Source: DASUKL01 sp036278755 (GTDB lineage Bacteria > Chloroflexota > Limnocylindria > Limnocylindrales > CSP1-4). From it: a stretch of DNA of 33,300 nucleotides. The notes below the pieces were generated by a model, which was not told the origin of the DNA, searched no databases, and saw nothing but the letters and a program-made list of their open reading frames with translations. The stretch is taken from positions 1 through 33,300 of the forward strand of contig DASUKL010000078.1 in assembly GCA_036278755.1 (NCBI GenBank), read 5' to 3'. Numbering within the stretch: the first letter of the stretch is position 1; each line of letters starts with the position of its first letter. Shown here one piece after another: positions 30,721-33,300 of this stretch. The position numbers and the translations under genes were made by a program.

Positions 30721-32093
30721 TGGCCGCCCGCCAGGATGCTGATGGCTCGAGCCAGTTGGGCATCGTCGGCCGCCTGGAGCTGGGCCGGGCTCATCGTTCG
30801 GATGTCGTCCGGCTCGAGGGCCACGACGCCGGGGGCCAGGTCCACCGTATCGTCGGGGGTGATGCCGCTGGGGAAGATGTGCCGGCCGGAAGGCGTCAGC
30901 CACTCCTCCACAGCCAGGCGGAGGGCCGAGCCGTCGGGCAGGTCGAAGGTGTTGAGGACCGTGCCCGTGCCGAAGGTGCGGGTGCCCACGACCTTCGCCC
31001 GGTCGGCGTCCTGGAGCGCCCCGGCCACAATCTCGGCGGCGCTGGCCGTGCCGTAGTCGACGAGGACCACGACCGGGGTCTTGAGGGCCGTCCCGCCCGA
31101 CTGGACGGGCACCGGGATCTTCGAACCGTCGGCCAGCTGGCGGACGTAGACGTCACCCGTGCCGATGAACTGGCTCGTGAGGCTGACCGCCTCGTCGACC
31201 AGCCCACCGGGGTCGCTGCGCAGGTCGAGGACGATGCCCCTGGCGCCCGCCGCCTGGGCCGCCTTGAGGGCCTGGACGACCTGCTTGGAGGCCCCTTGCG
31301 AGAACTGGATGACGCGGACCATGGCGTCCTTGGTCCCGGGCACCATGGCCCAGCTCACGGCCGGGACCGAGATGCGGGCCCGGGTGATGGTGATGTCCAC
31401 CGGGTTGGTGGTGTCGGGATGGATGACCGTGATGGTCACCTTGGTCCCTGCCTGGCCGCGCACGAGGTCGGCGATCTGCTCGGTGCTCAGGCCGTTGGCC
31501 GTCTTGCCGTCGACGGCGATGAGGAGGTCGCCCGAGCGCACGCCGGCCTTGGCCGCCGGGGTGCCGCTGATGACCGACTGGATGATGGGCTGGCCGGCCT
31601 GGACGCTGAGGTAGACGCCGATGCCGACGATGGACCCGTCGAGGGCCTGCTGGTCGGCCTTGACCTCCTCGGGCGTCAGGAAGACGGTGTGACCGGGATC
31701 GCCGAGGGCGTCGACCAGGCCCTCGATGGCCCCGTAGGTGATCTTCTGGGGGTCGAGCGCGGAGCGATCGACGAAGTGCTCCTGGATCGTCGCGAGAGCC
31801 GTCCAGAAGAGGCCGAAGTCGGCCGGCGCGTCGGCCGGCATGGTGTGGCCCGGGCCCAGCGTGCCCACCGCCTGGCTCGCGCCCGGCGAGCCCGACGGAG
31901 CCGTGGCCACGCCCCCTGTGGCGGTGAGGAGGCCGCTGCCGCCCAGCACGATCCCCGACAGGAAGGCCACGATGAGCAGCAGCACCACGACGAGGAAGGT
32001 GCCGTCCGACCAGGAGGGCCGGCCGCCGGAGGGCGGCGCCGGGGGAGGCTGGGGTGCCCCGAAGCCAGGCGGTGTCGCGGAGGGTCCGAGCAC
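30717..32093 (-). CDS. S41 C-terminal processing protease, lysine-less variant
   Basis: A 458-residue membrane-anchored CtpA-type protease. A Pro-rich cytosolic start and one membrane helix (about 32-58) lead to an extracytoplasmic domain with a PDZ domain (about 150-240) and the S41 core. The nucleophile is S351 in VDYGTASAAEIVAGAL. The lysine that normally lies 25 residues on, in FGKG, is a threonine here: RTFGTGTVLNTF, T376. EEWLTPSGRHIFPSGITPDD follows as usual. I recall the FGTG form from other Chloroflexota, so it may be a subfamily with an altered dyad rather than a dead enzyme. GTG start, 10 bp after the Eis-like gene. Confidence 0.9.
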   Translation of the reverse strand: MLGPSATPPGFGAPQPPPAPPSGGRPSWSDGTFLVVVLLLIVAFLSGIVLGGSGLLTATGGVATAPSGSPGASQAVGTLGPGHTMPADAPADFGLFWTALATIQEHFVDRSALDPQKITYGAIEGLVDALGDPGHTVFLTPEEVKADQQALDGSIVGIGVYLSVQAGQPIIQSVISGTPAAKAGVRSGDLLIAVDGKTANGLSTEQIADLVRGQAGTKVTITVIHPDTTNPVDITITRARISVPAVSWAMVPGTKDAMVRVIQFSQGASKQVVQALKAAQAAGARGIVLDLRSDPGGLVDEAVSLTSQFIGTGDVYVRQLADGSKIPVPVQSGGTALKTPVVVLVDYGTASAAEIVAGALQDADRAKVVGTRTFGTGTVLNTFDLPDGSALRLAVEEWLTPSGRHIFPSGITPDDTVDLAPGVVALEPDDIRTMSPAQLQAADDAQLARAISILAGGQ

Positions 32094-32103
32094 GGGTCCC
32101 GGC

Positions 32104-33300
32104 TCAGAATTCGGCGGGCGAGTAGGGCGCCACCGCGGTCCTGAACAGCGCGTCGGCCCGCTCCACGGCCCCCGGCTGGAGGGCCCTGACGCGGCCGACG
32201 GCGGCCAGCCGCCCGAGGGCCTGGCGGCCCAGGTAGGCCGCGCCCAGGTCGCTCGTGTCGAGTGCCAGGTCGGGCGGCTCGTCGGTCCGGGTCACCCGGG
32301 GCACGGCGGTGCTGGCGTCGAGGAGGTAGCGGCCGGCCTGATCTGGTCGGAAGCTGTCGCCGACCTCCAGGACGATCCGATCCAGGGCCCCGTAGCGGCG
32401 GCCTTGGAGGGCCGCGCCGACGTCGAGGAAGCGCAGCCAGACGCCGTCGCCCTCGACGAGGCGCAAGGCCCGGGGATCGGCCAACAGGTCGAGCAGGGGG
32501 TGCTCGACGGGGCCGAAGCGGGCCTGGATCGTGCCCACGAGGTCCACCCCGCAGAGGTAGTGCCACAGTTCCCGGGTGGGCAGCGGGCCATCGGCCATGA
32601 GCTCCAGGAGGCGGAGCGTGCAGCGTGGCCCGGTCAGGTCCCAGTCGCCCTGGATCCGGTAGGTGGCGTAGCCGTCGGGTTGGCCGTCCACCTCGTGGAG
32701 GGCGAAGAACTTGCGGCCGGCGCCACGGCGGCTCTGCTCAGGGTCGTCGAGGATCTCCTTCCACCAGGCCGCGCTGCGGGCCCAGAAGCCCGGGCGGGCG
32801 GGGCGCAGGCGGTCGAAGAGGGGCGGCAGCAGCTGATCGGCTTCGGCGCGCTCGATGAGCCGGACCCGGCCCGCGGGCTCGACCGCATCGCGGAAGGCGG
32901 ATCGCGCCCGGGACAACTCGACGGCCCCGTTCAACGTGGCCAGGCCGTAGCCGAAGCGCTGGTAGATGCCCGACTCGGAGGCCCACAGGATGGCCAGCGG
33001 CTCGCCCCGGGACGCGATCGCGTCCAGGGCCACACCCATGATCCGGGTCAGCAGGCCCCGCCGGCGATGGGTGGGCAGCACCCCGACCCAGGTGACCCCG
33101 GCGGCCGGCAGCTCCCCGCCCGGCACGGTCAGCTGGAAAGGGAAGTCCGCTCCCCCGCCGACCACGATCCCCTCGTCGCTGGCCACGTAGAAGCGGTCGC
33201 CCAGCCGCTCGCGCGCCGAGGCGATCTCCTCGTCGCGCAGGCCGGCGCCACCGAACGTGACGTCCACGGCCCTGCACATGGGGATGAGTTCGTCGGGCCG
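32104..33300 (-). CDS. Eis-type N-acetyltransferase, 5' end outside window
   Basis: GNAT-fold acetyltransferase of the Eis family (acetylates amines such as aminoglycosides or polyamines). The acetyl-CoA motif GVTWVGVLPTHRRRGLLTRI is seen near the N-terminus, then ESGIYQRFGYG, a second GNAT-like lobe and a C-terminal SCP2-like domain. The chain ends in VAPYSPAEF; in Eis the terminal Phe carboxylate acts as catalytic base. The frame stays open to the window edge (seven more codons, RPDELIP, before the ATG at 33279), and a start lying beyond 33300 fits the family better, so I treat it as partial. First visible gene of the operon with the S41 protease and RimJ-like enzyme. Confidence 0.88.
   Translation of the reverse strand, partial: RPDELIPMCRAVDVTFGGAGLRDEEIASARERLGDRFYVASDEGIVVGGGADFPFQLTVPGGELPAAGVTWVGVLPTHRRRGLLTRIMGVALDAIASRGEPLAILWASESGIYQRFGYGLATLNGAVELSRARSAFRDAVEPAGRVRLIERAEADQLLPPLFDRLRPARPGFWARSAAWWKEILDDPEQSRRGAGRKFFALHEVDGQPDGYATYRIQGDWDLTGPRCTLRLLELMADGPLPTRELWHYLCGVDLVGTIQARFGPVEHPLLDLLADPRALRLVEGDGVWLRFLDVGAALQGRRYGALDRIVLEVGDSFRPDQAGRYLLDASTAVPRVTRTDEPPDLALDTSDLGAAYLGRQALGRLAAVGRVRALQPGAVERADALFRTAVAPYSPAEF

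Overview
The window is about 33 kb of very GC-rich DNA (roughly 70% or more by eye), densely packed with genes on both strands. Several families point to a Chloroflexota-like bacterium, perhaps the soil/freshwater Limnocylindria-type lineages: an S41 protease of the FGTG type, a PAC2 protein next to a class II ribonucleotide reductase, an ArsA ATPase with an HSP20-like tail, an HhH-GPD protein, DUF6457 and a DnaJ-C28 domain protein. This assignment is an inference from gene content. No rRNA, tRNA, CRISPR array or insertion sequence was seen. GTG and TTG starts are frequent. Many genes have no Shine-Dalgarno sequence and instead carry a TAnnnT box 6-9 nt before the start codon, which suggests leaderless transcription.

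Left part (1-10.8 kb): the N-terminus of a membrane-anchored protein (minus strand), a 620-bp non-coding tract with decayed repeats, an OmpR-type two-component pair, leucyl aminopeptidase flanked on both sides by short tandem repeats, and a membrane-anchored helical protein. These are followed by adenosine deaminase, a NagD-like HAD phosphatase, a YacP-like NYN nuclease, a membrane zinc-ribbon protein, the cytochrome c assembly protein CcsB and a YpfJ-like zinc metallopeptidase.

Centre (10.8-21 kb): a B12-dependent ribonucleotide reductase (nrdJ) with two NrdR boxes, a textbook promoter and a structured leader. Inside nrdJ a 70-bp AT-rich island covers exactly the active-site codons. Then come a PAC2 protein, a four-gene minus-strand operon (HhH-GPD protein, ArsA-like ATPase, small coiled-coil protein, sarcosine-oxidase-like flavoenzyme), and a plus-strand group of a small unknown protein, a soluble SppA-like protease and an MFS transporter.

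Right part (21-33.3 kb): a PfkB kinase and a DHA2 drug-efflux MFS whose junction carries a perfect 39-bp duplication, several small proteins (DUF6457, two zinc ribbons, DnaJ-C28), a DEAD-box helicase with a DEGD motif II, a GT87 glycosyltransferase and another MFS. The most striking gene is a fusion of a GIY-YIG-like nuclease domain to a complete GreA transcript-cleavage factor. The window ends with a minus-strand operon of an Eis-type acetyltransferase (5' end outside the window), an S41 protease lacking the usual catalytic lysine, and a RimJ-like acetyltransferase.

The two main leads are the GIY-YIG-GreA fusion (28850-30067), a candidate transcription-coupled nuclease, and the compositionally foreign active-site patch of nrdJ (12221-12290), which may be the footprint of a lost intein or intron. 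A recurring theme is short tandem duplications placed exactly on gene boundaries.
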